Part shown: piece after piece, positions 16,507 to 24,507 of the stretch | Layout: each line of letters opens with the position of its first letter | Numbering within the stretch: the stretch's first letter is position 1 | Assembly: GCA_945860415.1 (NCBI GenBank) | Contig: CAMAQA010000005.1 | Span: forward strand, 1 to 64,000 | Reading direction: 5' to 3' | Source of the DNA: Bacteriovorax stolpii | GTDB taxonomy: Bacteria > Bdellovibrionota > UBA1018 | Length of the DNA: 64,000 nucleotides | Program-made: the position numbers and the translations under genes | Notes under the pieces: generated by a model | What the model was told of the DNA's origin: nothing | The model's database searches: none | What the model saw: only the letters and a program-made list of their open reading frames with translations

Positions 16507-17948
16507 ACCTCGGACTCCTCGCCCTCATTCTCGTCAGCGACGACCCATCCTGCTTCGCGTTCCTTGCGGTACAGCGTGCGGCGGTTGATGCCCAGGATCT
16601 GCGCGGCCTGTTCCTTCTTGCCACCGGTCTTCTCGAGGACCAGTCGCATGTAGCGGCGTTCGAGCTGCTCGAGCGTCGGAAAATCTCCGGTCGTGGTCGT
16701 GAAGAATTCCTCTGCGCTGACGGTCACGCCGTCCGGCAGGTCCGCTTCGTCGATGAGGTGTCCCTGCGTGAGGACGACTGCACGTTCGACGAGATTCTCG
16801 AGCTCACGCACGTTGCCTTCCCATCGCATGGCCATGAGCTTGCCCATCGCCCGACGCGTGAAACCATCCACTTTCGAGGCATTCGCGGACGAGTACTTGC
16901 GCAGGAAGTGCTCGGCCAGGACCGGAATGTCCTCTCGGCGCTGGCGAAGCGGCGGAATGACGATCGGAATCACGGAGAGGCGATAAAACAGGTCTTCGCG
17001 GAAGAGCCCTTCCTTGATGGCCTGCTTGAGGTCCTTGTGGGTCGCCGCGATGATGCGGACATCCACCGTCTTGCCGACGTTCTCGCCGACCGCGCGCACC
17101 TTGCGTTCCTGGATCACGCGCAGGAGCTTCGACTGGAGCCCCACGTTCATGTCGCCGATTTCATCCAGAAAAAGTGTTCCGCCCTCGGCCTCCTCGAAAA
17201 GGCCACGCTTGCGCGTGTAAGCGCCAGTGAACGACCCCTTGGCGTGCCCGAAGAGTTCGGACTCGAGCAGCGTCTCCGGAATGGCCGTGCAGTTGATGGC
17301 CACGAAAGGCTTGTTCGAGCGGGGGCCGGTATTGTGGATCGCGCGAGCGACCATCTCTTTGCCCGTGCCGCTCTCGCCCGTGATCAGGACGTTCGCGGTG
17401 GCCTGCGACACGCGGCTGACGAGGTCGAAGACCTGCTTCATCGCCGGGCTCTTGCCGATGACGTCGCCGAGCGCCCAGCTTTTGCGGAGCTCGCGCACCA
17501 GGGCGGAGTTGTCTCGAGCAAGATTGCGGTGCTCGAGCGCCTTCTTCACGCTCACCGAAATCTCGGCGAGCTTGAACGGCTTCATGACGTAATGAAACGC
17601 GCCTCGCCTCATGGCTTCGAGGGCCGTCTCGACACTGCCGAACGCAGTGATCAGGATGATGGGAATTTCCGGACGGATTTCCTTCAGCCGGGCGGTGAAC
17701 TCGAGCCCGTCCATCTGCGGCATCTTGATGTCCGAGATGAGGAGATCGATGTCGCCCTCCACATGTTCGACCGAAAGAGGACCTGATCGGCCGAGGGCTT
17801 CCAGCGCGGCGACAGCATTCGGAAACACCGTGACGTGGTAGCCTTCGGCCGAGAGCGAATCCTCGAGAAGCGAGCGCATCTCATGATCATCATCCACGAC
17901 GACGATCCGCGACTGGCGAGAACTGGTGGCGCTCTGCTTCGTGCTCAT
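16503..17948 (-). CDS. NtrC-family sigma-54 response regulator
   Basis: The 481-residue protein has a receiver domain (IVVVDDDHEMR; phosphoacceptor Asp near 73 in LLISDIKMPQMDG; VMKPF Lys), a central AAA+ domain with Walker A GESGTGKE near 191 and the sigma-54 contact loop GSFTGA near 260, and a Fis-type helix-turn-helix (AAQILGINRRTLYRKERE) near 440-465. It activates sigma-54 promoters when phosphorylated. The loop has Ser where GAFTGA has Ala, a common substitution. The presumed cognate kinase lies convergent next door. The CBS-domain gene lies 9 bases upstream on the same strand and is probably co-transcribed. Confidence 0.93.
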   Translation of the reverse strand: MSTKQSATSSRQSRIVVVDDDHEMRSLLEDSLSAEGYHVTVFPNAVAALEALGRSGPLSVEHVEGDIDLLISDIKMPQMDGLEFTARLKEIRPEIPIILITAFGSVETALEAMRRGAFHYVMKPFKLAEISVSVKKALEHRNLARDNSALVRELRKSWALGDVIGKSPAMKQVFDLVSRVSQATANVLITGESGTGKEMVARAIHNTGPRSNKPFVAINCTAIPETLLESELFGHAKGSFTGAYTRKRGLFEEAEGGTLFLDEIGDMNVGLQSKLLRVIQERKVRAVGENVGKTVDVRIIAATHKDLKQAIKEGLFREDLFYRLSVIPIVIPPLRQRREDIPVLAEHFLRKYSSANASKVDGFTRRAMGKLMAMRWEGNVRELENLVERAVVLTQGHLIDEADLPDGVTVSAEEFFTTTTGDFPTLEQLERRYMRLVLEKTGGKKEQAAQILGINRRTLYRKEREAGWVVADENEGEESEV

Positions 17949-17957
17949 GAGGGGTCC

Positions 17958-18362
17958 TTAATGCTTGTAGTTGGCGTCGAGCATCTCTGCCAGGACGCGC
18001 ATGCCGTCCACGGCGGTGAAAATGCCCACTACTTTTCCGTTGGACTGCTGCACGATAGCACAACCCCACTTGTGCTCGGCCATCTCTTTGGCCACGACAT
18101 CGGCCGGCGTTTCCGGAGCGACCGTGTACGGATCGGGGGTCATCACCTCTTCGGCGACCAGGTCGGCGGAACCTTCGAACGAGGCGGCCAGCTTGATGTC
18201 ACGATCGGTGAGCACGCCGATCAGCTTTCCACCGTCCTGGACCGGAAGGTGCCGGATGCGGTGTTCGCGCATCATCGTGACGGCGGTTTTAATCGGAATG
18301 TCTCGACCCACGGTGTGGGGCATCGGGGTCATGAATTTCTGGATCATCGGCATGGCTTTCAT
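17958..18362 (-). CDS. Two-CBS-domain protein
   Basis: The ATG at 18362 has AGGAG eight to nine bases upstream and gives 134 residues. Two CBS motifs fill it: MTPMPHTVGRDIPIKTAVTMM...RHLPVQDGGKLIGVLTDRDIK and VMTPDPYTVAPETPADVVAKEM...GCAIVQQSNGKVVGIFTAVDGMRVL. CBS pairs bind adenosyl nucleotides and report energy state. No enzyme domain is attached. Placement 9 bases upstream of the NtrC-type regulator suggests that it feeds nucleotide sensing into the same response, but this is inference from context. Start codons further upstream (18398) precede the ribosome site and are unlikely. Confidence 0.87.
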   Translation of the reverse strand: MKAMPMIQKFMTPMPHTVGRDIPIKTAVTMMREHRIRHLPVQDGGKLIGVLTDRDIKLAASFEGSADLVAEEVMTPDPYTVAPETPADVVAKEMAEHKWGCAIVQQSNGKVVGIFTAVDGMRVLAEMLDANYKH

Positions 18363-18568
18363 CGGAAAAATCTCCTGTTGGAGACCCTTCAACAGCAACC
18401 CGAATGCCGCAGGCGCAGAGCCCTCGGAAAATCTTGGATTTTATTAAATATCCCAGAATTTCCATGAACTTAGCAAGTGAACATCATCCAAAATCAACGG
18501 TCGCTCGCCCGTCCGGAACATCCATCACGGGACATTTTGGCCCACAATTGCGACGAACCGGGACAGGA

Positions 18569-19252
18569 TCAGAAGGCGGAGTCTGCCTCGGAATCTCGTC
18601 TCAGGGGAGCAGGAATGCGATTGGACGAGCCTTCGTCTTCCTTGTGGGTTCGTGAAGTCAATCCACGGCTGTAGACGGCACCGATCTCTCCGTCCCGATC
18701 CCAGGCAGGAAGGAGCGACTCGTCGATCCAGGCCTGGACCCTCTGCGAAGCTGAGGCATTGACTGGCGAGACATCGCTGATTCCGCGAGAGTGTGCCGTC
18801 ATCCGCAACTGGTTGAAATCCTGGTGATGCTGATCGCGAAGCACCCAGCGGCCGCCTTCCCTGACGAGATCCATTCGAAATTCGCCATAAACATTGGAGC
18901 CAATCAACTTGAACTGCTTCAGGTACCGCAGCGTGAGCGGTCCTCCGGACTTCAGATTGAATCCTTTACCGGCAGTCAATCGAACCGTCTCGATGCCGCT
19001 CGTGCGATTCAGCACGAAGCCTTTCTGGAGCTGCTCGAGGGTCACCGGAGATTTTTCGAGCGAAACCCCGAGGTTGACGAGGTTACCGTCATCATCCAGG
19101 TTCAGGCTGATCTCGTTCAGGAACTTCGGGTCATCGGTTCGAGTGACTTTGAGCAGGGGCTGGTTCTGCAATGCAGCCCAGACCAGACCGACAGAAAATG
19201 AAAGACCGAGAACAAGTGCGACCGAGGAACGGTATCTGGCAAAAAAACGCAT
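18569..19252 (-). CDS. Exported or membrane-anchored protein of unknown function
   Basis: The 227-residue product starts MRFFARYRSSVALVLGLSFSVGLVWAALQ, a signal peptide or single N-terminal anchor. The rest is soluble and beta-rich (PLLKVTRTDDPKFLNEISLNLDDDGNLVNLGVS; NVYGEFRMDLVREGGRWVLRD). The C-terminal 25 residues are polar (HKEDEGSSNRIPAPLRRDSEADSAF) and look disordered. No family is recognised. It stands alone, with the tRNA-Asp terminator 130 bases upstream and the CBS gene some 200 bases downstream. Confidence 0.6.
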   Translation of the reverse strand: MRFFARYRSSVALVLGLSFSVGLVWAALQNQPLLKVTRTDDPKFLNEISLNLDDDGNLVNLGVSLEKSPVTLEQLQKGFVLNRTSGIETVRLTAGKGFNLKSGGPLTLRYLKQFKLIGSNVYGEFRMDLVREGGRWVLRDQHHQDFNQLRMTAHSRGISDVSPVNASASQRVQAWIDESLLPAWDRDGEIGAVYSRGLTSRTHKEDEGSSNRIPAPLRRDSEADSAF

Positions 19253-19383
19253 GTCGGCGACCCCTTTGGCAGAGTCCTAGAGAGCAAGCGACATACCGCA
19301 GGTTTTCGGCTCCAGGGGCGATTTAGCGGGGAATCACTGTCCAACCATTGAGCAGCTGCCCAGGATCTGGACAACCAGAAAGC

Positions 19384-19412
19384 AAAAAACCCGCCTTTTC
19401 AGGCGGGTTTTT
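19384..19412 (-). terminator. Rho-independent terminator after tRNA-Asp
   Basis: AAAACCCGCCT and AGGCGGGTTTT form a GC-rich stem around a 4-base TTTC loop (plus-strand reading), with A-runs and T-runs on both sides, so it can work in both directions. It begins 10 bases downstream of the tRNA 3' end on the minus strand. Confidence 0.85.
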
Positions 19413-19421
19413 GTTTCGAAA

Positions 19422-19498
19422 TGGCGGGAGTGACGGGACTCGAACCCGCGGCCTTCGCCGTGACAGGGCGACGTTGTAACCAACTCAACTACACCCCC
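19422..19498 (-). tRNA. tRNA-Asp (anticodon GTC)
   Basis: The 77-base sequence folds as a full cloverleaf: acceptor GGGGGTG pairs with CACTCCC (one G-T), discriminator G, and encoded CCA at 19422-19424. The D-loop TAGTTGAGTTGGTTA, the anticodon stem-loop TCGCC-CTGTCAC-GGCGA with GTC, and the T-arm GCGGGTTCGAGTCCCGT are all intact. A terminator follows directly. The prfB stop codon lies 76 bases upstream on the same strand. Confidence 0.95.
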
Positions 19499-19573
19499 GC
19501 GTCTCGATTGGTTTCCGACAACTAAACGAGCCGGAAATCCAAGTCAACCATTTCCTCGGATCGAATCCGGGCC

Positions 19574-20711
19574 TTAGACGTCGTCGGACCCGCCGCGGGC
19601 CCACTCACCCGTCAGTCGGCAGGTCAGGTAGGCCTTGATGAATCCTTCGAGATCGCCGTCGAGAACCGGATCGGCCTGGTTCATCACGAACCCCGTGCGG
19701 TGGTCCTTCACCATCTTGTAGGGGTGCAGGACGTAGGACCGGATCTGGCTTCCCCAGGCGATATCCTTCTTCGCATCTTCGATGGCGGACTGTTTCTTGC
19801 GCTCGTCTTCCAAGTGGCGCTCATAAATTCGCGAACGAAGGACCTTCATGGCGAGGTCCTTGTTCTTGATCTGCGAGCGTTCCTGCTGACAGGCGACCAC
19901 GATGCCGGTTGGCAAGTGGGTCAGGCGCACGGCGGAGTCGGTCGTGTTGACGCCCTGTCCGCCCTTTCCGCCGGCTCGGTAGACATCGACACGGAGGTCA
20001 TCAGGCTTGATGACCACTTCAAAATTGTCGTCGATTTCCGGGCTGATGAAAACGGACGTGAAGGATGTATGGCGACGGGCGTTCGAATCGAACGGCGAAA
20101 TGCGCACCAGACGGTGCACACCGGCTTCAGACTTGAGCCGACCGTAGGCGTACTCGCCCACGATCTGGGCCGTCACGTTCTTGAGGCCGGCCTCTTCGCC
20201 GGGCAGCACATCGAGCACGTTGAACTTAAAGCCGTTCTTCTCCGCCCAGCGCTGGTACATGCGAAAAAGCATCGAAGCCCAGTCCTGCGACTCGGTTCCG
20301 CCCGCTCCGGCGTTGATGGTCAGGATGGCGTTGAGCGGGTCCTGCTCCTCGGAGAGCATCTTCTGGAACTCCGCCTGATCGAACTGGCTGGCCAGTCCGG
20401 CGATCATTTCGCCCGCTTCGTTCAGGGTCGAGTCATCGGCCATTTCCTGGGCGAGCTCGAACATGGTGAGCGCGTCGGAGTACCCCTGCTCGAGCGTCTG
20501 GAACTGACTCACCTCGCGTTCGAGGCGCGCCTTTTCCTGCGTCAGGCTTCGAGCCTTCCGGTTGTCGCTCCAAAAATCCGGCTGCTGCGAGAGATCGTCG
20601 AGTTCGGCAATGCGTCGCGATTTGACCGGCAGGTCAAAGCGACCCCCTAAGGAAATCGAGCTTTTCCTTCATCTCGGCCAGGCGAGTGCGAATTTCATGG
20701 GGTTGAAGCAT
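19574..20711 (-). CDS. prfB: Peptide chain release factor 2, with programmed +1 frameshift
   Basis: Translation starts at ATG 20711 (MLQPHEIRTRLAEMKEKLDF) and meets an in-frame TGA at 20634-20636 after 25 codons. The context AGGGGGTCGCTTTGAC matches the conserved RF2 autoregulatory frameshift site, so reading resumes in the +1 frame with GAC. The joined product has 378 residues, with the RF2 stop-recognition tripeptide SPF (RISPFDSNARR) and the catalytic GGQ (AGGKGGQGVNTTDSAVR). RF2 releases peptides at UGA and UAA. Low RF2 favours the shift, which restores RF2. An annotation starting at 20512 would miss the N-terminal domain. Confidence 0.95.
20633..20648 (-). other. prfB +1 programmed frameshift site
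   Basis: On the minus strand the bases read AGGGGGTCGCTTTGAC. The internal Shine-Dalgarno-like AGGGGG lies three bases before the slippery CTT, followed by TGA and C. This is the same arrangement as the well-studied E. coli site; only the codon before CTT differs (TCG here, TAT there). Confidence 0.93.
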
Positions 20712-20773
20712 GGATCTGGTTTTAGGGGAACCGCGCTCGATTTGCAATCTTGGGGACGGGCGGCTCTCGCGCG

Positions 20774-21298
20774 CTATTTGCGAATTCGAGCTTCGAAGGC
20801 GCGGATCGACAGCACATTGCCCCAGGTCTCCACCGACTCGGTCGGCACGGAGATCTTTCCCTTCTCGATTTTCAGGAACGGAGCCGAGCAGTATCCGGTC
20901 AGCACTCCGTGGTTCTCGGGCGTGGACTCTCCGATGAAAAAAATCGCTCGGTCGCCGGATTTCGGAAGTGCGGGACGCCCCAAGCAGATGCCATCCCAGC
21001 GGATCCGTAGCGGTACTTTTCTTCCCTTTTTCGCGGCCTGTTTGGACGGCTTTTTCAGCCAACGCTCGACGCGCACCTCGATCGCCGCCTCGCCTGCACC
21101 GCGCTTTTCGGCGCTCTGGGGATACTCCGAAACCAGCGCCACTTTTCCGAGGAGGACCGCCTGCGCCCGGCTGAGTGAAGTGTCGATCGGATCACCGAGG
21201 CAGGGCTTGCAGGCGTGGGCCGGGTGGAGCGGGAAGGCCGAAATCAGGGCCGCAGAAAGGAACAGAGTGAATCGGAACCGGAGCTTCATGCTCCTCAT
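20774..21298 (-). CDS. Secreted protein, possible TIMP/netrin-like (NTR) domain
   Basis: The 174-residue product has a clear signal peptide (MRSMKLRFRFTLFLSAALISAFPLHPAHA) and the mature protein begins at CKPCLGDP. It then reads SRAQAVLLGKVALVSE, VRVERWLKK, GICLGRPALPKSGDRAIFFIG and GVLTGYCSAPF. The N-terminal cysteines followed by an A-D/Q-x-V-x-x-G-x-V strand, a later variable-strand pair and distal cysteines resemble bacterial tissue-inhibitor-of-metalloproteinase-like proteins, but the similarity is weak and I hold it as a suggestion. It lies upstream of prfB on the same strand, 62 bases away. Confidence 0.5.
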   Translation of the reverse strand: MRSMKLRFRFTLFLSAALISAFPLHPAHACKPCLGDPIDTSLSRAQAVLLGKVALVSEYPQSAEKRGAGEAAIEVRVERWLKKPSKQAAKKGRKVPLRIRWDGICLGRPALPKSGDRAIFFIGESTPENHGVLTGYCSAPFLKIEKGKISVPTESVETWGNVLSIRAFEARIRK

Positions 21299-21363
21299 TA
21301 TTACAGGTGCTTAGCTGGCCTTAGAAGAGCTTAGTCGCCTGACCCAGCCCCTCGCGCTAGATT

Positions 21364-22461
21364 GTGCGCCAGAAACGCACTGCTCTTCTCGCGGCCTTCG
21401 CCACCCTGACCACGCTTGCCTCGCTGGCTTCGGCTCACGCGCGCGAGGCGGCGATCCATACTCTCGAGATCCAGAAGATGCCTCGGGCATTGGTCATACT
21501 CGACCACGTTGAAATCTTCACTCCGTTGCAGAAGCTGGAAACCGTCACGGTCGGCATCGCCACGATCACCAGAACGACCGGATCCGACTGGGACATCCTG
21601 GTGGGAGGCCGAGGACTCCAGGTCGAGGTCACCCGCACCTTGCGCGATGACGCCCTGGTTTCTGCCCTGAAGAAATGGAAGCGACTCCTTCCTGGAAAAC
21701 AGCTCCAGCCGTTTCAGCATCTGGATGATGCGGGAAGGCCCGGAACCGCAGTTTCAGTGCATACCTCCCGCAGAATGGTCGTGTCGGCTTTGTTTCCATT
21801 TTTGCTGCGCCAAGGAGACGGCAATGCTTTCGCAGTTCCGACTCAGCTGACGACGCAGGAGCTCGAGGCCTTTTTGTCCGTGAATCCAGAGCTTCAGCAA
21901 AAGCTGTCGGGATTGGGCGCCGACCAGATTCGATTCGCTCCGCGCACACTCGCTCCAGCAGAACTTGAAATCATTCCGGACCCCCAGGATCTGGTCGACT
22001 ATCGGCCTTCGGCAGTCATGGGCGTCGTGAAGACCGAAAAGGAAAAGCAGGAGCTGGCCAGCTGCCGCCAGGCGGCGCGCGATCTTCTTCAGAATGCTGC
22101 GAATCCGATTCCGGCGGGCGTTCCGCTGAATATCGTGCTGGCTCCGGTGAATCTCAACTGCGCGGTGCTGATCCTGCAACAGGAACTCGGCACCAGCCTG
22201 AGCGGGTACCAACTTCGCCTTTCAGCAGAGGGCTCGACGCCGTATCGGCGCACCGTGCCCGTGGAACTCATGGCCACCGGAGTGGGTAGCCTCTTTGACG
22301 CCGGCTCCGTCGGCCTCGACTCTGCCGAACTCTCCGGAGTGACCGTTTCGCTCGACGCCGTCATTCACCAGGACCAGTGCTTCATTCCCGAAGCATCGCT
22401 GGTTGAGCCGGTATTGAAGCAGGCCGAGCAGCTCGTCCTCCGCAAGCTGCATCAAAAATGA
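21364..22461 (+). CDS. Exported protein of unknown function
   Basis: The 365-residue product starts at GTG 21364 with a signal peptide (RQKRTALLAAFATLTTLASLASAHA) and cleavage before REAAIHTL. There is no clear ribosome site, so the start is set by the signal peptide. The mature protein is alpha/beta with several possible repeat strands (IHTLEIQKMPRALVILDHVEIF; VPLNIVLAPVNLNCAVLILQQELG) and three cysteines. I recognise no family. It is divergent from the TIMP-like gene and convergent with ybeY, 29 bases away. Confidence 0.6.
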   Translation: MRQKRTALLAAFATLTTLASLASAHAREAAIHTLEIQKMPRALVILDHVEIFTPLQKLETVTVGIATITRTTGSDWDILVGGRGLQVEVTRTLRDDALVSALKKWKRLLPGKQLQPFQHLDDAGRPGTAVSVHTSRRMVVSALFPFLLRQGDGNAFAVPTQLTTQELEAFLSVNPELQQKLSGLGADQIRFAPRTLAPAELEIIPDPQDLVDYRPSAVMGVVKTEKEKQELASCRQAARDLLQNAANPIPAGVPLNIVLAPVNLNCAVLILQQELGTSLSGYQLRLSAEGSTPYRRTVPVELMATGVGSLFDAGSVGLDSAELSGVTVSLDAVIHQDQCFIPEASLVEPVLKQAEQLVLRKLHQK

Positions 22462-22490
22462 CGCAGATCTGAACCAAAAGGTGGGCCCGA

Positions 22491-23024
22491 CTATTTCGCG
22501 CGGCCGATCAGGCTGCGCTCGTGCGGAATGTCGGTGAAGGCCAGCAGGCGCGCCTCCCAGGTGTGCTGTTCCTTTGCCGCCTTGGCACTCTCTTCGTGAT
22601 CCATCCCGAGCAGGTGCAGGAGTCCGTGCGTGAGCAGGATCCAGAGCTCCGCTTCGGCCGAGTGATGATGCTCGCGCGCCTGGCGCTTGAGCACCGGAAG
22701 CGCGATGGCGAGTTCACCGAGGTATCCCATGCTCCGGAACGGCTCGGGCGAGGTGAAGCTGAGCACGTCGGTGGCGTAGTCCTTCTTGCGGTAGTGGGCG
22801 TTGAGCTTCTTCATCTCGGCATTTCCAACGAGGCGGACACCGACGCGCCACTCGCCGGTCTTGGGTCCGCGCTTTCTCAGTGCCGGAAAATGAAGCGCAA
22901 AATCGATGAGGTCTTCGATCGCGCGCTCGGCCTTGCGGTTCCAGGTGGCGAGGTCGCGGGAGACGGCTGGATTTTTTGGGGATTTCTTTGGGGAGAGCTT
23001 CTTCGACGCGGTTTTTCGGGCCAT
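22491..23024 (-). CDS. ybeY: YbeY, single-strand endoribonuclease for rRNA maturation
   Basis: The 177-residue protein carries the metal-binding motif HGLLHLLGMDH with His133, His137 and His143, the H-x3-H-x5-H signature of YbeY. The fold lead-in ATDVLSFTSPEP and GELAIALPV also match. YbeY takes part in maturing the 3' end of 16S rRNA and in ribosome quality control. An added Lys-rich N-terminus (MARKTASKKLSPKKSPKNP) makes it slightly longer than usual. No strong ribosome site precedes the ATG at 23024. A structured leader and small ORF lie 112 bases upstream on the same strand. Confidence 0.93.
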   Translation of the reverse strand: MARKTASKKLSPKKSPKNPAVSRDLATWNRKAERAIEDLIDFALHFPALRKRGPKTGEWRVGVRLVGNAEMKKLNAHYRKKDYATDVLSFTSPEPFRSMGYLGELAIALPVLKRQAREHHHSAEAELWILLTHGLLHLLGMDHEESAKAAKEQHTWEARLLAFTDIPHERSLIGRAK

Positions 23025-23135
23025 GGGCGGAGCCTATCACAGGGCATCGCGAAAGGAACCAGACCGGGCAGCCCTCATCCTGAGAGACTCCGAGTTCAAT
23101 GCTGTACCCGGGCCCTCCTCAGTCTGCGGTGGTCG

Positions 23136-23267
23136 TCAACAATGAGGGATCAGTGCCGTGAGAAGAACCAGAACCCTGACGAAAACGACCAGTCGCCATT
23201 TGATGGATTCAAGTTTTCTCTCGGCCTTCCGATGAGAACAACAGTTTCTTGGTCTGTTGTTTTTCAT
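23136..23267 (-). CDS. Small membrane-type ORF with perfect extended Shine-Dalgarno, upstream of ybeY
   Basis: ATG at 23267 is preceded by AAAGGAGGTGATCC, complementary to the whole 3' tail of 16S rRNA, so initiation should be strong when the site is free. The 43-residue product has a basic N-terminal half (MKNNRPRNCCSHRKAERK) and one hydrophobic stretch (LVVFVRVLVLLTALI), ending PHC. It may be a small inner-membrane peptide or a leader peptide. The ribosome site is locked in a 10-bp hairpin (separate entry), and a second 8-bp hairpin (AACAACAG/CTGTTGTT, 23237-23261) covers the first codons. It ends 112 bases before ybeY on the same strand. Confidence 0.55.
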   Translation of the reverse strand: MKNNRPRNCCSHRKAERKLESIKWRLVVFVRVLVLLTALIPHC

Positions 23268-23273
23268 AGGATC

Positions 23274-23300
23274 ACCTCCTTTCTGTCTGGGAAAGGAGGT
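23274..23300 (-). promoter_or_regulatory. Hairpin pairing a Shine-Dalgarno with an exact anti-Shine-Dalgarno copy
   Basis: In the minus-strand RNA the arms are ACCUCCUUUC (23300-23291) and GAAAGGAGGU (23283-23274), a perfect 10-bp stem with a 7-base loop. The 5' arm equals the 16S rRNA tail; the 3' arm is the ribosome site of the small ORF at 23136-23267. The stem would hide that site until it is opened or cut. No downstream U-run is seen, so it is not a terminator. Confidence 0.7.
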
Positions 23301-23484
23301 CCACCCATCTACTCTGCCTGGTCTGGCCGGGCGCTCCAAAAGCAAGGTCGATACCACTTGAAACCCTGAAAAGACCGCTCTGTGCGATCAGGTGCGGCAC
23401 TCTCTCTGTTGTCCCGGACTCCACGTCGTGGTTCCGGACCAAAAACCGGCTGCATCCCCCCCTTCCCTGCGCTACATCCAAGGC

Positions 23485-24507
23485 ATGCCCGACACGACGA
23501 AGACCCCGGCCGCTCCGCTTCCGATCTCACCGCAGCAGATCGAGGCGCTGACCCACATGATCCAGACCGTGCACCGGCTTCGTGCTCCGGGTGGATGCCC
23601 GTGGGACATGAAACAAACCCATCAGTCGCTTCGCCAGTACGTCATTGAGGAAGCGTACGAGGTGCTCGACGTCCTCGACCGCATCGAGTCTTCCGAGAAG
23701 CTCAAGTCCGACCCCGCTCTTGCGGCCACCTTCCAGGAAGAACTGGGCGACCTGCTCCTACAGGTGGTGCTGCATTCCGAAATCGCCTCCGAAACCGGAA
23801 CGCTCGATATTTTCAGCGTGGCGCAGGGCTTGGCCGACAAGCTGATCCGCCGCCATCCGCATGTGTTCGGCGAAGTCAAAGTCGAGGGCGCCGAGGGCGT
23901 GCTTCAGAACTGGGAAAAACAGAAGGCTGCCGAAAAGGCGGCAAAGAGCGCCGAAGCGAGCGTGCTCGATGGCCTGCCTCGGAGCATGCCCGCGCTCCAG
24001 CGCACCACACGCCTGATCGACAAGGTCACGCGCGTCGGTTTCCAGTGGAACGATCTGAACGGTCCGCTCGACAAGCTGGCGGAGGAACTGGGCGAATTCC
24101 AGCACGAGGTGCGCGAGCTCGAGGCAGCGCAAAAGGCCGCCGCAGGCCAGCCCGCTTCGGGCAGCCCAACCGCTGAAGATCTGCGAAGGAAGGCACAGGC
24201 GGAGCTCGGTGACCTGCTCTTCAGTCTTTGCAATATCGGCTTCCTGCTGAAGCTCGATCCGGAAGATGCGCTCCGCGGAACACTCCACCGTTTTGAGGGC
24301 CGCTTTCGCCATGTCGAGAAGCGCTTGCGCGAGAACGGCAAAAAACCGGAAGAGTCCACCCTGGAGGAAATGGATCGCTACTGGGATGAAGCCAAGCGAC
24401 TCGATCGCTCCGGCGCCGAAGCTCCACCGGCACGCCCCGCCGGAGAACAACCGGCCCGCGCCGGTTCGGGAGACCAGGCCCGCGCCGGTTCGGGAGACCC
24501 CAAGTGA
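23485..24507 (+). CDS. mazG: MazG nucleoside triphosphate pyrophosphohydrolase
   Basis: From the ATG at 23485 the product has 340 residues. The first MazG domain contains LRAPGGCPWDMKQTHQSLRQYVIEEAYEVLD, then EELGDLLLQVVLHSEIA; the second contains KVTRVGFQWNDLNGPLDKLAEELGEF and AQAELGDLLFSLCNIG. The paired E-E-x-x-E and E-x-x-D sets bind Mg2+ and house-clean noncanonical NTPs. The C-terminal tail carries a 24-bp duplication, giving two ARAGSGD copies. The stop overlaps the coaE start (GTGA at 24504), so the two are coupled. Confidence 0.93.
   Translation: MPDTTKTPAAPLPISPQQIEALTHMIQTVHRLRAPGGCPWDMKQTHQSLRQYVIEEAYEVLDVLDRIESSEKLKSDPALAATFQEELGDLLLQVVLHSEIASETGTLDIFSVAQGLADKLIRRHPHVFGEVKVEGAEGVLQNWEKQKAAEKAAKSAEASVLDGLPRSMPALQRTTRLIDKVTRVGFQWNDLNGPLDKLAEELGEFQHEVRELEAAQKAAAGQPASGSPTAEDLRRKAQAELGDLLFSLCNIGFLLKLDPEDALRGTLHRFEGRFRHVEKRLRENGKKPEESTLEEMDRYWDEAKRLDRSGAEAPPARPAGEQPARAGSGDQARAGSGDPK
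24453..24500 (+). repeat. 24-bp tandem duplication at the mazG 3' end
   Basis: Two copies of a 24-base unit that begins GGCCCGCGCC and contains GGTTCGGGAGACC differ only in the last base. They add eight codons (ARAGSGD plus one) per copy to the disordered MazG tail, immediately before the coaE start. It looks like a recent in-frame slippage duplication. Confidence 0.85.

Noticed and set aside
20512-20512. prfB starting at ATG 20512
   Set aside because: It would lose the N-terminal domain; the frameshift structure explains the upstream segment.
23269-23284. Remnant of a 16S rRNA 3' end (GGATCACCTCCTTTCT)
   Set aside because: No other rRNA sequence flanks it; on the other strand it is a ribosome site correctly placed before an ATG, which explains it better.
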